From NCBI RefSeq assembly GCF_003865375.1, contig NZ_RQVS01000013.1:33144-97143 (forward strand): DNA of 64,000 nucleotides. The letters are read 5' to 3'. The position numbers and the translations under genes are program-made. How positions within the stretch are numbered: position 1 is the first letter of the stretch; the number at the start of each line of letters is the position of its first letter. The notes under the pieces were generated by a model, which had not been told where the DNA came from, ran no database searches, and saw only the letters and a list, made by a program, of their open reading frames with translations. Below are positions 42,998-51,718 of the stretch, piece after piece. This DNA is from Gulosibacter macacae (lineage in GTDB: Bacteria > Actinomycetota > Actinomycetes > Actinomycetales > Microbacteriaceae).

Positions 42998-43906
42998 ATG
43001 ACGCAACAGGTCTCAGACACGTTCGATCCCGAGCGCTGGGTGCCGGTGCCCGGCTTCGGCTTCACCGACATCACCTATCACCTCGACACCTCCGGTCGCA
43101 TCGCTCGCATCGCCTTTGATCGCCCCGAGGTGCGCAACGCCTTCCGGCCGCAGACGGTGGATGAGCTCTACCGCGCCCTCGATGATGCGCGCTGCAATCC
43201 GCGCGTCGGCGTCGTGCTCCTCACGGGTAACGGTCCGAGCCCGAAGGACGGCGGCTACGCCTTCTGCTCGGGCGGTGACCAGCGCATCCGTGGTCGCGAT
43301 GGCTACCGCTACGCCGAGGGCGAGACGGCCGACACGATCGATGCCGCGCGCTCGGGCCGACTGCACATTCTCGAAGTGCAGCGCCTCATCCGCATGATGC
43401 CGAAGGTCGTCATCTCGGTCGTCAACGGCTGGGCGGCAGGCGGCGGACACTCGCTCTATGTCGTCACCGACCTCACGATTGCCTCGCGCGAGCACGCTCG
43501 CTTTAAGCAGACCGATGCCGATGTCGGGTCGTTCGACGCCGGCTACGGCTCAGCCTATTTCGCGAAGCAGGTCGGCCAGAAGTTCGCCCGCGAGGCGTTC
43601 TTCCTCGCCGAAACCTACGATGCCCAGCGCGGTTACGAGATGGGCGCGGTGAACCGCGTAGTTCCGCACGCTGAACTCGAAATCGAGGCGGTGCAGATGG
43701 CCGAGACGATTCTCACAAAGTCGCCCACGGCTATCCGCATGCTTAAGTTCGCGATGAATCTCACCGACGATGGCCTCGTCGGCCAGCAGGTGTTCGCGGG
43801 CGCGGCCACGCGCCTCGCTTATGGCACCGACGAAGCCGTCGAGGGCCGCGACGCGTTCTTGCAAAAGCGCGACCCCGATTGGGGTCCCTACCCCTGGCAC
43901 TTCTAG
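42998..43906 (+). CDS. menB: 1,4-Dihydroxy-2-naphthoyl-CoA synthase
   Basis: MenB closes the naphthoquinol ring from o-succinylbenzoyl-CoA. The 302-residue crotonase-fold protein has IAFDRPEVRNAFRP, the oxyanion-hole segment FCSGGDQRIRG, the VVNGWAAGGGHSLYVVTDLTIAS helix, and DVGSFDAGYGSAYFAKQVGQKFAREAFFL with the active-site aspartate and tyrosine. TGGAGG sits immediately before the ATG. The menE start is only 1 base past its stop. Confidence 0.95.
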   Translation: MTQQVSDTFDPERWVPVPGFGFTDITYHLDTSGRIARIAFDRPEVRNAFRPQTVDELYRALDDARCNPRVGVVLLTGNGPSPKDGGYAFCSGGDQRIRGRDGYRYAEGETADTIDAARSGRLHILEVQRLIRMMPKVVISVVNGWAAGGGHSLYVVTDLTIASREHARFKQTDADVGSFDAGYGSAYFAKQVGQKFAREAFFLAETYDAQRGYEMGAVNRVVPHAELEIEAVQMAETILTKSPTAIRMLKFAMNLTDDGLVGQQVFAGAATRLAYGTDEAVEGRDAFLQKRDPDWGPYPWHF

Positions 43907-43907
43907 C

Positions 43908-45074
43908 GTGGGCGCGCGCGAGATCGCCGTCGTCGCGGCAAGCGATGCCGGGGCGGTACAACGCGCGCTCGCTGAGGCGTTTGCGGGCGGGCCGATCGTG
44001 TTGCCGCGGCCGGAACCGGGTGAGCAGGTGGATGCCGCTGGGCTTCCCGAAGACGCCTGTCTGATCATCGAAACAAGCGGCTCAACCGGCGTGCCGAAGC
44101 GCGTCGTGCTCACGGCCCACGCCCTGCACGCGAGTGCGACGGCGACCTACGAGCGGCTCGATGCGCTCGCGGGCCGGGTCGGTGACTTCCCGTCGCGGCA
44201 GTGGCTGCTTTGCCTGCCCGCGCACTACATCGCCGGGGTACAGGTGCTCGTGCGGTCGTTGCTCGCGGGCACGAAGCCGGTCGAGCTGGTGGGGCACTTT
44301 GACGCGGATGCGTTTGTGGCGGCCGCCGCACAACTCACCGCTGAGCGTCGCTACGTCTCGCTCGTGCCGGTGCAGCTGCAGCGGCTCGTGGCGGCTGAGG
44401 CCGCGGCCGTGGACCCGGTCATGCGCTCGTTCGACGGCATTCTCGTGGGTGGACAGTCGACACCGCGGCCGGTGCTCGCGGCGGCGCGGGCTCGCGGCTG
44501 GCGCGTCGTGACCACCTATGGCTCGTCAGAAACCGCCGGCGGCTGCGTCTACAACGGTGAGCCGCTGCGCGGGGTTCGCGTGCGCATCGTCGATGGCGAA
44601 ATTTGGCTCGGCGGGCCGATGCTCGCGAGCGGCTACCTCGACGACGAGGTGCGGGATGCCGCGACCTTCGTTGCGCGTGACGGCGAGCGTTGGTACCGCT
44701 CCGCCGACGCTGGTGAGCTGGAGGCGGGGCCGCCCCAGCGCATCCGAGTGACCGGCCGACTTGACCACGTGATCATCTCGGGCGGCGAGAAGGTCAACCT
44801 CGATGTGGTCGAACGCTTGGCGCAGCAGGTGCCCGGATGCGCGGAGGCCGTCGCCGTGGGCGCGCCGAGCGAGGAGTGGGGCGAAGTCGTCGTGCTCGTG
44901 GTGCCGGGAGCGCACGAGGTATCGCTGGATGCGGTGCGCGAGGCCTGCGCGGTGGCGGGCCGGGCAGCGCGACCGACGCGAGTTGTACGCATCCCGGTGG
45001 TGCCGCGGCTCGCGGGCGGCAAACCCGACCGCCGTGCGCTTGCGGCGCTCGTGCGGCACCCGCTCGAGAACTGA
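43908..45074 (+). CDS. menE: o-Succinylbenzoate-CoA ligase
   Basis: MenE activates o-succinylbenzoate with ATP and CoA. The 388-residue length is short for the ANL superfamily, as usual for actinobacterial MenE. Motifs are the P-loop IIETSGSTGVPKRVVLT (about residues 48-64), TTYGSSETAGG, the WYRSADAGEL hinge aspartate, GRLDHVIISGGEKVNL and the C-terminal catalytic lysine in LAGGKPDRRAL. The GTG directly follows menB, so the two are coupled. Family B repeats follow the stop. Confidence 0.92.
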   Translation: MGAREIAVVAASDAGAVQRALAEAFAGGPIVLPRPEPGEQVDAAGLPEDACLIIETSGSTGVPKRVVLTAHALHASATATYERLDALAGRVGDFPSRQWLLCLPAHYIAGVQVLVRSLLAGTKPVELVGHFDADAFVAAAAQLTAERRYVSLVPVQLQRLVAAEAAAVDPVMRSFDGILVGGQSTPRPVLAAARARGWRVVTTYGSSETAGGCVYNGEPLRGVRVRIVDGEIWLGGPMLASGYLDDEVRDAATFVARDGERWYRSADAGELEAGPPQRIRVTGRLDHVIISGGEKVNLDVVERLAQQVPGCAEAVAVGAPSEEWGEVVVLVVPGAHEVSLDAVREACAVAGRAARPTRVVRIPVVPRLAGGKPDRRALAALVRHPLEN

Positions 45075-45091
45075 GGCTGTCGAAGTGCGGC

Positions 45092-45259
45092 GTGTGCCAA
45101 GTGGAACTTCTCGCGTCCCAATTGGAACTCAGATTGTGCCCAGCGGAACTCGCAGTGTGGCGCACAGAGTAGAAACCCCTGGTCAACCTTGAGCCTCATC
45201 CAGGCGGTCGCGGGCCACAGGTTCCATTTGGAACGGACCTGGTTCCACTTGGCACGCGC
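45092..45259. repeat. Repeat family B, locus 2 (21-bp period, inverted arrangement)
   Basis: Forward units begin at 45092 (GTGTGCCAAGTGGAAC), 45113 (GCGTCCCAATTGGAAC) and 45134 (TTGTGCCCAGCGGAAC). Reverse units begin at 45220 (GGTTCCATTTGGAAC) and 45241 (GGTTCCACTTGGCACGC). Both arrays keep a 21-bp period, and about 70 bp separates them. It fills the menE-menA gap. Confidence 0.88.
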
Positions 45260-45315
45260 ACGCGCACCAAGATGGGCGAAGTGCGGCGCATCCACGGGTG
45301 GGCGATAATGCTTCG

Positions 45316-46293
45316 GTGGCAAAGCAGAAGCAGCAGAACCTAAACAACCCCACCCAGCGCAAGCGCCAGGCCGTCGCGAAGGCGGCTCCGGCCACGTTCG
45401 GCGACTGGATCGAGGGTGCGCGCCTGCGCACGCTGCCGCTCGCCATCGTCCCGGTCGTGCTCGGCACCGCCGCGGCCATTGCCGCAGCCCCCGGCGAATA
45501 CCACTGGGTGCGCGCGCTCGCGGCGCTCGCGGTGGCGCTGCTACTGCAGATCGGCGTGAACTTCGCGAACGACTACTCCGATGGTGTGCGCGGCACCGAC
45601 GACTACCGGGTCGGCCCGCCGCGACTTACCGGCGCCGGCAAGGTCGAGCCGAAGGTCGTGCGCAATGTCGCCTTCGTCTGCTTCGGACTCGCCGCGCTCG
45701 TGGGCCTGTGGCTCTGCTTCACCACCGGCCAGTGGTGGCTCGCCGCCGTCGGCGCCGTCGCCATCATCGCCGCCTGGTTCTACACCGGCGGCAAGCGCCC
45801 TTACGGGTACGCGGGCCTCGGCGAGCTGTTCGTCTTCATCTTCTTTGGCCTCGTCGCAACGCTCGGCACGGTCTACGTGCAGGTGCTGCACATTCCCTCG
45901 GATGCGTGGATCTTCGCGATTGCCTCGGGCCTGTTCTCGTGCGCGGTGCTCATGGTGAACAACATCCGCGATATTGCCCAGGACCGACTCGCCGGCAAGC
46001 GCACGCTCGCGGTGCTCGTGGGGGAGCGGGCGGCCAAGGTGCTCTTCGCGATCATGGCGCTACTGCCATTTGTCGCGACGTTTATGGCTGGGCTCATTTA
46101 CCCGCGGGCGCTGTTCTCGCTGTTCGCACTCATGCTCATCGTGCCGGCGGTGATCATCACGCTCACGGCGAAGACGCCGAAGGAACTCATCCTCGCGCTC
46201 AAGCTCACTTCGCTGGGTGCGCTCGCGTGGGCGCTGCTCATGGCGGCGGGCGTGGTGCTGCCGATCATCACCGCGCCGGTGCTGCCGTACTAG
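45316..46293 (+). CDS. menA: 1,4-Dihydroxy-2-naphthoate polyprenyltransferase
   Basis: MenA attaches the prenyl chain to DHNA at the membrane. The 325-residue UbiA-family protein has eight or nine helices. The first Asp-rich motif is NFANDYSDGVRGTDD (about residues 82-96) and the second is NNIRDIAQDRLAGKRTLAVLVG (about 212-233). GATAAT (45304-45309) lies 6 bases before this GTG, so I prefer it over the in-frame GTG at 45298. A family A repeat follows the stop. Confidence 0.94.
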   Translation: MAKQKQQNLNNPTQRKRQAVAKAAPATFGDWIEGARLRTLPLAIVPVVLGTAAAIAAAPGEYHWVRALAALAVALLLQIGVNFANDYSDGVRGTDDYRVGPPRLTGAGKVEPKVVRNVAFVCFGLAALVGLWLCFTTGQWWLAAVGAVAIIAAWFYTGGKRPYGYAGLGELFVFIFFGLVATLGTVYVQVLHIPSDAWIFAIASGLFSCAVLMVNNIRDIAQDRLAGKRTLAVLVGERAAKVLFAIMALLPFVATFMAGLIYPRALFSLFALMLIVPAVIITLTAKTPKELILALKLTSLGALAWALLMAAGVVLPIITAPVLPY

Positions 46294-46311
46294 GTGGGGC
46301 GGGTGCGGGAG

Positions 46312-46412
46312 GGTCTCGATACGCTTCGCTACTCGACCAGCCAGGGGTGCTTCGCTACTCGATCAGCCAGACTTTTTGGTTGATCGAGTAGGCCGAAGGC
46401 CGTATCGAGGTC
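46312..46412. repeat. Repeat family A, copy 4 (with an internal extra arm)
   Basis: GGTCTCGATACGCTTCGCTA opens the element and GTATCGAGGTC closes it. The left arm CTTCGCTACTCGA(C/T)CAGCCA is present twice in tandem (from 46323 and 46349), facing a single TGGTTGATCGAGTAGG. It lies between convergent menA and a DUF4229 gene. Confidence 0.88.
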
Positions 46413-46422
46413 GCGCTGGCCG

Positions 46423-46740
46423 TTAGCGCTCGGTGGAGTTGGCGTCGCTTTCGGCCGAGAGGTCCGCATCCAGGTCGGCGTCTTCTTCGATGTCGACGGC
46501 GGGACGCCGATCGCGGTCGGCGCGACCCGCGCGACGCTGCTCAATCGCTTCGCCAATCGCGATCTTCTGCTTCCGCAAGAATATCTCCGACACCGCAAGA
46601 CTGATCACCGTGCCCGCAATGAGGCCGGTGAGCCAGTTCCACTGCCAAGCGGGCAACACGAGCATGATCACGATGAACGGAATCGCAAACGCGAGCAGGC
46701 GGACGACCGTATAGGTGATCCAGGCAGAGGAGGTGCGCAT
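46423..46740 (-). CDS. DUF4229 family small membrane protein
   Basis: The 105-residue protein has two membrane helices (about 12-31 and 36-54), then the FLRKQKIAIGEAIEQRRAGRADRDRR segment typical of DUF4229 and an acidic tail. Members are actinobacterial and of unknown role, often next to men genes, as here. TAGAAT lies 6 bases before the ATG on the minus strand; GAGGGG also precedes it. Confidence 0.85.
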   Translation of the reverse strand: MRTSSAWITYTVVRLLAFAIPFIVIMLVLPAWQWNWLTGLIAGTVISLAVSEIFLRKQKIAIGEAIEQRRAGRADRDRRPAVDIEEDADLDADLSAESDANSTER

Positions 46741-46807
46741 CCCCTCATTCTACGAGCCCGAAGCACCCGCGACCCGGCCCCCAGGTGCACTCGCCTAAAC
46801 TTGTCGC

Positions 46808-47272
46808 ATGTCTCGTGCCCTCATCGTCGCCGTCGTGGTGGTCGTCGTGCTCACGGTCTTCGCGACCGTCGACTGCGCGATGTCCGATGCGAAGCGCGCC
46901 CGGGTGCTGCAGAAGCCGGTTTGGCTCGTCGTGATCCTGCTGCTCCCCGTCGTTGGACCACTGTTGTGGATGTTCTTCGGCAAGGTGCCGCGGTCGAAGA
47001 TGAACGCAGCTCCGGCGCTGCCCGATGACGACCCGGCCCTGCACGAACGCATGCGTGCCGACCGCGAGCACGATGCCCGCATCCGCGAACTCGAAGAAGA
47101 GATGCGCAAGCTCGACGAAGAGATCGAAGAGGCACGCCAGAACACGATGCGCAACCACCCTTCGAATCACACCGGGGCGCAGCCGGTGATCGATCCCGAC
47201 GACGAGTCGACCCCCGAGCCGAACGGTGCTGAGACCGACGGCGTCGACGACGGCGAAGCGCGCGGCAAGTGA
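46808..47272 (+). CDS. PLDc_N-domain membrane protein with coiled coil
   Basis: Residues 1-60 hold two membrane helices around a CAMSD...KPVWLVVILLLPVVGPLLWMFFG core, the phospholipase-D-nuclease N-terminal (PLDc_N) domain, here without the nuclease. Residues about 80-112 (ADREHDARIRELEEEMRKLDEEIEEARQ) form a coiled coil, followed by an acidic tail. The role is unknown. TAAACT ends 6 bases before the ATG. The stop overlaps the menD GTG by 4 bp. Confidence 0.85.
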   Translation: MSRALIVAVVVVVVLTVFATVDCAMSDAKRARVLQKPVWLVVILLLPVVGPLLWMFFGKVPRSKMNAAPALPDDDPALHERMRADREHDARIRELEEEMRKLDEEIEEARQNTMRNHPSNHTGAQPVIDPDDESTPEPNGAETDGVDDGEARGK

Positions 47273-49341
47273 CCTCGCCAGCACTCGCGGCGTCAGTTGA
47301 ACTCCTCGTCGCGGCCGTCAACGCCGGGATGCGCGACCTCGTCGTCTGCCCGGGCTCGCGTTCGCAATCACTCGCGCTCGTTGCCGCTGAGCTAGAACGC
47401 GCGGGGGCGGTGCGGTTACACGTGCGCGTGGATGAACGTTCCGCTGCATTCTTTGCGCTCGGTCTCGCTCGTGAGTCGGGCCGTCCGGTCGCCGTGGTGA
47501 CGACTTCAGGCACGGCGGTGGCGAACCTGCATCCGGCGCTCCTCGAGGCGCACCACGCCGGGGTGCCGCTCATTGCGCTCACCGCCGATCGGCCGGATGA
47601 ACTGCAAGACACCGGTGCGAACCAGACGACTCGGCAGAGTGACATTTTTGGCTCGCTCATCCCAACCCGCACGCTCGAGGCGCCCGACGGCGAAACCGAC
47701 CTCGCGCCCTGGCGTGAAATTGGCACCCGCATCGCGGAGTCGGCCGGGCCCTTCCATCTCAACTTGCGCTTCCGCGAGCCGCTCTCGGGCGAGGTGCCCG
47801 ACCTTTCGGCGCGGGTACCGCATCCCTTTGGCGAGACCGGCGCTGGCAACGTCAGCGACTCGGATGTGACAGGTGATGAGGCGCATTGGCCAGGCGATTC
47901 GGGTGATCGCAAGATGCCGCTCAAGCGCCCCCAGGGGTTGCCTGCGGATCTGGCCGCTGCGATCGAAGCCGATCTCGCCGCCCACGCGAAACCGAAGGCG
48001 GCGACCGACGCGACCGCACCGGGCGAACCCGAGATCAACCTCTCGTTCGGCAAGCGCCTGAGCGAAAACGGCATCTTCCGCTCGAGGATGCCGCTGGAGC
48101 TTGATCCGGCCGACGAACAGCGCACCGTGGTCATCGCCGGAGACGGAGCAGGACCGATCGCTGAGCGAATTGCCCGACAGGGCGGCTGGCCGCTGTTCGC
48201 CGAGGTGTCGAGCGGCTCGCGCTTCGGCCGCAACCTCGTGGTCGCTTATCGTGAGCTCCTCGGCGACGACAGCCCTATTCCTGGCCTGCGCGATTCGATT
48301 GAACTCGCGATCGTCGTCGGCCACCCGACGCTGAGCCGCGAGATTCCCGCCCTCCTGCGCCGTGAGGGCCTGCGCGTCATCGTTGTCGATGACCCGGTCG
48401 CGCCCGTCTACAAGCCGCGGCCGCAGCAGTTCGTGCCGATCAACCCGTTCGCACCGCCCATGGGAAACGATCCCGCGCGCGCCAAAGACTGGCAACCGGG
48501 TCCCAATGACACGGTGCTCATGCGGGCCATCGATGGTGAAAAGCATGTAAACGAACTGCGGCTCACTGCGTTTGGTGCCACCCAGCTCATGCCGCGCGTC
48601 GAGGCGACGATCCTGCGCGAAGAAGCCGATGAATGGTTGCAGGGCTGGCTCGCTGCCTCCCGCGAAATTGAGTTCGCGGGGGCCTCCGATCCAGCGGCCC
48701 CCGATGTCGCCGCCTCCCGCAGCGCCGATCTTCGCGAGCGCGCCCGCTTCGGCCGCGAAGAACTCGCGATCTCGCGCGAGCAGGTGACCCGCAGCATCCT
48801 GGTCGATGCCGTGTGGCGCGCGACTTGGCCGCACGACCGACTCGTCGTCGCCGCATCCCGGCTCATTCGCGATCTCGATCGACGGGCGGGCGGCAAGCGC
48901 ATCACTGTGCACGCAAATCGCGGACTCGCGGGTATCGATGGCACCATTGCCACCGCTCTTGGCATCGCGACTGCGAGCCAATTCGGTGAGGATGCGAAGG
49001 CAGCCACGGGCACGACGCGTCTGCTCATCGGCGACCTCGCGTTCGTGCACGATGCCTCGTCGCTCCTTGTGGGGCAGGGCGGCGAGCGGGCGCCAAGGAT
49101 GCAGATCATCATCGGCAACGACGGCGGCGGCACAATCTTTGACGCGCTCGAGGTGGCAGGTACCGCCGCGCCCGAAGCGTTTGATCGGGTGCAATACACG
49201 CCCGTGCAGGCTGATTTTGAGGCGATCGCGCGCGCCTATGGCTGGGAGTATCGCCTCGCGAACACGCGAGCTTCGCTCGAGGCGGCGCTCACCGATGGGG
49301 CCGCGGCTCGGGTAATTATCGAGGTTCAGCTGGAGCGCTAG
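47269..49341 (+). CDS. menD: SEPHCHC synthase MenD, unusually long
   Basis: MenD is the ThDP enzyme that joins 2-oxoglutarate and isochorismate, the first committed step to menaquinone. The N-terminal domain reads VVCPGSRSQSLAL, VDERSAAFFALGLA (catalytic Glu) and TTSGTAVANLHPALLEA. The central domain follows, then the ThDP half with ANRGLAGIDGTIATALG and IIIGNDGGGTIFDAL. At 690 residues it is about 100 longer than usual; the extra length is mostly a charged segment at about residues 195-265 (DSDVTGDEAHWPGDSGDRK and on). Coupled to the PLDc_N gene by GTGA. Confidence 0.93.
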   Translation: MTSPALAASVELLVAAVNAGMRDLVVCPGSRSQSLALVAAELERAGAVRLHVRVDERSAAFFALGLARESGRPVAVVTTSGTAVANLHPALLEAHHAGVPLIALTADRPDELQDTGANQTTRQSDIFGSLIPTRTLEAPDGETDLAPWREIGTRIAESAGPFHLNLRFREPLSGEVPDLSARVPHPFGETGAGNVSDSDVTGDEAHWPGDSGDRKMPLKRPQGLPADLAAAIEADLAAHAKPKAATDATAPGEPEINLSFGKRLSENGIFRSRMPLELDPADEQRTVVIAGDGAGPIAERIARQGGWPLFAEVSSGSRFGRNLVVAYRELLGDDSPIPGLRDSIELAIVVGHPTLSREIPALLRREGLRVIVVDDPVAPVYKPRPQQFVPINPFAPPMGNDPARAKDWQPGPNDTVLMRAIDGEKHVNELRLTAFGATQLMPRVEATILREEADEWLQGWLAASREIEFAGASDPAAPDVAASRSADLRERARFGREELAISREQVTRSILVDAVWRATWPHDRLVVAASRLIRDLDRRAGGKRITVHANRGLAGIDGTIATALGIATASQFGEDAKAATGTTRLLIGDLAFVHDASSLLVGQGGERAPRMQIIIGNDGGGTIFDALEVAGTAAPEAFDRVQYTPVQADFEAIARAYGWEYRLANTRASLEAALTDGAAARVIIEVQLER

Positions 49342-49356
49342 GACTACGCTCTGGTC

Positions 49357-50259
49357 ATGGCGAAGAACGGCAAGTCTGGTAAATCCAGCAAGAAGGGCAA
49401 GAAGGCGCAGCCGAACCCGGTTGATCTCGCTGAGGCGCGTCGCCTCGAAGTCACCGCGGGGTTCAAGCTCGCCGAAGTCGATCCCGATTCGACTCCGGGG
49501 CTCAGCGACCGCTCGGTTGGTGAAGAGCTTTTCGTGGCTCGCGATGCCGAACTCGCGGAGTTGCAGGAGCGGATGTACGCGCAGGCGCGTGCTGATGTGC
49601 CGAATGCCCCGAGTGTGCTGGTGATCTTGCAGGGCATGGATGCCTCTGGCAAGGGCGGCATCGTGCGTCACGTCTTCGGGTCGGTCGATCCGCAGGGTCT
49701 GCAGATTGCCTCGTTCAAGCGGCCGACCGAGGAGGAACTCGCGCACGACTTCCTTTGGCGCATCCGCAAGCAGGTGCCGAAGCCCGGTTTCATCGGTATT
49801 TTTGACCGCTCGCACTACGAGGATGTGCTCGTGCAGCGCGTGCGCGGTATGGCACCGCCCGAGGAGATTGAGCGCCGCTACGACGCGATCATCGACTTCG
49901 AGCGGGAACTGGTGGAGTCGGGCACGCGCGTGGTGAAGATCATGCTGCACGTGGGCCGCGATGAGCAGGCGAAGCGGCTGCTTGAGCGCATTGATCGGCC
50001 CGATAAGCACTGGAAGTACAACGAGGGCGATATCGACGAGCGCGAGCTCTGGGACGAGTACGCCGAGGCGTACCAAATCGCGCTCGAGCGCACCTCGACG
50101 CCCGAGGCGCCGTGGTGGTGCATCCCCGCGAACAAGAAGTGGTACGCGAGGCTCATCGTCAAGGCAATCTTGCTCGAGACCTTGCGCGGCATGGACCTGG
50201 AGTGGCCCGAAGCGTCGTTCGACCCCGAGGTCGAGCGCGCCCGGCTCGCGGCAAGCTAG
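49357..50259 (+). CDS. ppk2: Polyphosphate kinase 2 (PPK2)
   Basis: PPK2 enzymes phosphorylate nucleotides with polyphosphate. The 300-residue protein starts with a Lys-rich tail, then Walker A VILQGMDASGKGG (about residues 89-101), the VASFKRPTEEEL-like ASFKRPT loop, Walker B GIFDRSHYEDVLVQRV, and the lid RPDKHWKYNEGDIDER. The one-domain form with this lid fits the class III (AMP/ADP-phosphorylating) group, but class assignment needs a tree. TACGCT ends 7 bases before the ATG. Confidence 0.9.
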   Translation: MAKNGKSGKSSKKGKKAQPNPVDLAEARRLEVTAGFKLAEVDPDSTPGLSDRSVGEELFVARDAELAELQERMYAQARADVPNAPSVLVILQGMDASGKGGIVRHVFGSVDPQGLQIASFKRPTEEELAHDFLWRIRKQVPKPGFIGIFDRSHYEDVLVQRVRGMAPPEEIERRYDAIIDFERELVESGTRVVKIMLHVGRDEQAKRLLERIDRPDKHWKYNEGDIDERELWDEYAEAYQIALERTSTPEAPWWCIPANKKWYARLIVKAILLETLRGMDLEWPEASFDPEVERARLAAS

Positions 50260-50292
50260 GCGCGGCGCGGCGCCGGCCTGGCCGCGCTAATC

Positions 50293-50386
50293 CGCGCGCT
50301 CCCGACGCATCCATTTCGCTAGTACGCGCGCTCCCGACTAATACGCCCGCTACAGCGCGCGTATTAGCCGGGAGCGCGCGTATTAG
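50293..50386. repeat. GC-rich inverted repeat block between ppk2 and menF
   Basis: CGCGCGCTCCCGAC occurs at 50293 and again at 50325. The reverse form GCGCGCGTATTAG occurs at 50355 and 50374, with CCGGGAGCGCGCG between. The right half can fold back on ACGCGCGCTCCCGACTAATA. It separates convergent ppk2 and menF. Confidence 0.75.
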
Positions 50387-50405
50387 GAGTGGAGCGAGAC
50401 CGCTA

Positions 50406-51677
50406 CTACCCGCGCAGGGCGTCGGCGATGGGGGCGAGCTTCGGGCCGGTCTCGGCCCACTCGTCGTCCGCATCCGAGGATGCGACGATGCCGCCACCGG
50501 CAAACGCCGTGACCGCACCATCGGCGTCGATCTCGGCACCGCGCAGCGCGATGACCCACTCGCCATCGCCCGCCGACGACACCCAGCCCGCGGGTCCGGC
50601 ATAGCGGCGCCGATCAAACGGCTCAAGCTCGTCAATCGCCGCGATCGCGATACCGCGCGGGGTGCCGCCGACGGCCGCGGTCGGGTGTAGTGCCTCGACA
50701 AGATCAAGGATGCTCGCCCCACTCGGCAGCGTGCCGCGAATATCCGAGGCGAGATGCCACACATTCGGAAGCGCGAGCAAGAACGGCTCGGGGGATGCAG
50801 TGAGTCCCGATTGCAGATCATCGTGCGAGTCGAGCGCGCCGAGCGAGCGCAGGGCCGACTCCACCGCATAGCGGTGCTCGACCTGGTTCTTTGGCGACGC
50901 AGCGAGTGCCGCGCGCGCGGCCGCATCAGCCGCATCCGTCGCACCACGCGGCAGCGTGCCGGCGAGCACGCGCGCGGCCACCTCGCGACCGAGCACGCGC
51001 ACGAGCATCTCGGGACTCGCGCCGACAAGACCGTCGACGGCGTACGTCCAAGTTTCGGGATAGATCGCAGCGAGACGGCGCACGAGGTGGCGGCGGTCGG
51101 TGCGGGCAGGTAGCTGACCTACCGCATCCCGGGCAATGACCACCTTCTCGAACTCGCCGGCGGCAATGCGCGCCAACGACTCGTCCACGGCCGTGCGGTG
51201 GCGCTCGCGGGTCATCACGCCTTCACCAAGCTCAATGGATGCATCGGCACCGACCGCAGCAACCTCGGGCAGGTGCACATCAAGATCGGCGCGACCCACC
51301 TCATCCAGCAGGCAAATCTGCGTCACAAACGCCACGCCGCCGCGGCGGCCGACCACAAACTCCGGCACCGAGAGCACACTCGCGGCACCAGACGCCGCAG
51401 AAAAGGTGAACGCACCAAAGGCGACCAGCCCCGAGCCCGGCACCTGCGCATCATCGGTAATCTCGGCAGCTGCAACGAGTTCGCGCCACACCGCCCGAGC
51501 ATCCGCAATGCGTGAGGGCCCCGAGAACGACGCACGCCACACGCATCCGCGCCCCACGACCCCGTCGCCGCGACGCAGCATGACCGTCGGCGAAAGCGGG
51601 TCGGTGAAGCGCAGAAGTTCGCCCGGATCGTCGATTCGACGCGTGCGAACGCGCAGGTGGGGAAGCTTGGCAGTCAT
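50406..51677 (-). CDS. menF: Isochorismate synthase MenF
   Basis: MenF converts chorismate to isochorismate, feeding MenD. The 423-residue chorismate-binding enzyme has EFEKVVIARDAVGQL, the active site GASPEMLVRVLGREVAARVLAGTLPRG (about residues 210-236), the HRYAVES metal region, and the C-terminal LHPTAAVGGTPRGIAIAAIDELEPFDRRRYAGPAGWV. No TrpE or PabB partner is nearby. TACGCT lies 7 bases before the ATG, on the opposite strand to menG with which it shares the promoter gap. Confidence 0.92.
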   Translation of the reverse strand: MTAKLPHLRVRTRRIDDPGELLRFTDPLSPTVMLRRGDGVVGRGCVWRASFSGPSRIADARAVWRELVAAAEITDDAQVPGSGLVAFGAFTFSAASGAASVLSVPEFVVGRRGGVAFVTQICLLDEVGRADLDVHLPEVAAVGADASIELGEGVMTRERHRTAVDESLARIAAGEFEKVVIARDAVGQLPARTDRRHLVRRLAAIYPETWTYAVDGLVGASPEMLVRVLGREVAARVLAGTLPRGATDAADAAARAALAASPKNQVEHRYAVESALRSLGALDSHDDLQSGLTASPEPFLLALPNVWHLASDIRGTLPSGASILDLVEALHPTAAVGGTPRGIAIAAIDELEPFDRRRYAGPAGWVSSAGDGEWVIALRGAEIDADGAVTAFAGGGIVASSDADDEWAETGPKLAPIADALRG

Positions 51678-51718
51678 CCTCGCCAGCGTAGTCCCGCTGG
51701 CCACGTAGGATGATGCGG

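Noticed and set aside
47506..50076. A long minus-strand open frame opposite menD and ppk2
   Set aside because: Its translation shows no family motif and is rich in His, Arg and Ala, as expected from the antisense of high-GC codons. menD and ppk2 on the plus strand have complete catalytic motifs.
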